NCBI GenBank assembly: GCA_022447605.1
Contig: JAKVBG010000015.1
Coordinates: forward strand, 62,599-95,978
Direction of reading: 5' to 3'
Length of the DNA stretch: 33,380 bases
Source of the DNA: Mariniblastus sp.
Lineage (GTDB): Bacteria; Planctomycetota; Planctomycetia; Pirellulales; Pirellulaceae
Position numbers and translations under genes: made by a program. The notes beneath the pieces were generated by a model. The model was not told the DNA's origin. It did not search any database and worked only from the letters and a program-made list of their open reading frames with translations. Positions 32,714 through 33,380 of this stretch are shown here, in pieces; within the stretch, counting starts at the first letter, position 1, and each line of letters begins with the position of its first letter.

Positions 32714-33380
32714 GTGAAATTACTTGCCCTGATCGCCAGTCTCTGTTGCAGCCTGTCGACAATCGGCTTCGCCAACGAATCGAGTGATGACTCTGGCAGC
32801 GCTCCACCTCGCTACAACGTCCTGTTCATCATTTCCGACGATCTGACCGATACGGCCCTTTCCTGTTACGGAAACCAGGTCTGCCAGACGCCCCATATCG
32901 ATGCGATCGCCAAGCGGGGGATGCGATTCACCCGGGCTTATTGCCAGGGGACGTACTGCGGTCCTTCGCGCGCTTCGTTCATGTCCGGCTATTACCCTCA
33001 CGCGACCCGCATGCTCGGCTACAAGTCACCTCGGCCAGCCATCGGGGATCGGGCGATGTGGGCCGAGCACTTCAAAGACCACGGCTACTACACCGCCCGC
33101 GTCAGCAAGATTTTTCATATGGGCGTCCCTGGCGGGATCGAGGCCGGAACCGATGGTGCCGACGACGCCCGTTGCTGGACCGAGCGTTTCAACAGCCAGG
33201 GACCGGAATGGAAAGCGCCGGGTCGAGGTTGGACGCTGGAGGGAAACCCGGACGGGAAGCTGCCGGTCAAAGGAGGCAACACGTTCGTGGTGGTCGAGGC
33301 AGAGGGCGATGATCTGGTTCATTCCGACGGCCGCACCGCCGAAAAGGCGTGTGAGTTGATCAAGGCCCACAAGGATGAAC
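32714..33380 (+). CDS. Exported sulfatase (formylglycine type), 5' part, cut by window end
   Basis: The first 222 residues are visible, from GTG 32714 with a GGGAGG Shine-Dalgarno. A signal peptide (about 1-20, MKLLALIASLCCSLSTIGFA) is followed by the metal-binding VLFIISDDL (Asp42-Asp43). Cys82 in YCGPSRASFMSG is the CxPSR-type cysteine converted to formylglycine, so maturation needs a formylglycine-generating enzyme. The sequence resembles the iduronate-2-sulfatase-like branch, but the substrate (polysaccharide sulfate ester) cannot be read from this part. The C-terminal half lies beyond the window. Confidence 0.92.
   Translation, partial: MKLLALIASLCCSLSTIGFANESSDDSGSAPPRYNVLFIISDDLTDTALSCYGNQVCQTPHIDAIAKRGMRFTRAYCQGTYCGPSRASFMSGYYPHATRMLGYKSPRPAIGDRAMWAEHFKDHGYYTARVSKIFHMGVPGGIEAGTDGADDARCWTERFNSQGPEWKAPGRGWTLEGNPDGKLPVKGGNTFVVVEAEGDDLVHSDGRTAEKACELIKAHKDE

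Overview
The window looks like chromosomal DNA of a planctomycete, most likely a Pirellulales-type marine lineage. This rests on gene content rather than any marker gene. It carries a formylglycine-type sulfatase, a Hanks-type Ser/Thr kinase, an FHA protein, a CPA2 antiporter fused to a PTS EIIA domain, a DUF2891 protein, a secretin-like (STN) exported protein and a beta-lactamase/DUF1343 fusion. Genes are mostly monocistronic or in short runs, Shine-Dalgarno sites are often weak, and GTG/TTG starts are common. The DNA is GC-rich. No rRNA, insertion sequence or CRISPR array was seen; there is one tRNA gene.

Region 1 (1-8969) is a lipid or polyene-like biosynthesis neighbourhood. It holds the end of an OleD-like 3beta-HSD-family reductase, a FabF-type ketosynthase, an acyl carrier protein, a CrtI/RetSat-like FAD oxidoreductase, then after an opposite-strand gene a second CrtI-like FAD oxidoreductase, a FabZ-type dehydratase and a FabI-type enoyl reductase lacking one active-site Tyr. 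With the ACP as carrier, the set could elongate, dehydrate and reduce an acyl chain, with two FAD enzymes desaturating, saturating or isomerising it. This resembles the gene inventory proposed for ladderane synthesis in anammox planctomycetes, but the product here is unknown. The inserted reverse-strand gene is an AmiE-like/NamZ-like fusion, probably for peptidoglycan turnover.

Region 2 (9179-16237) holds an exported unknown protein, the antiporter-EIIA fusion, RluD-type pseudouridine synthase, a zinc-ribbon/HTH protein, a small unknown protein, the kinase and a D-2-hydroxyacid dehydrogenase. Region 3 (16359-21194) has MazG, QueD, an HDAC-family deacetylase, a Nudix-like protein, an A-type Fe-S carrier, an epimerase and a GNAT acetyltransferase. 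Region 4 (21227-26918) has an FKBP isomerase, a DUF2891 protein, a HEAT/TPR protein, the STN-domain protein, tRNA-Cys and a YhcC-like radical SAM protein.

Region 5 (26952-33380) has an FHA protein, dnaK, clpB and a sulfatase cut by the window end. The most striking regulatory signal is here: dnaK and clpB each follow a sequence matching the sigma-54 (-24/-12) promoter consensus. The dnaK site also has phased A-tracts and an upstream dyad placed where an enhancer-binding activator would bind. This suggests that these two chaperone genes are under RpoN control.
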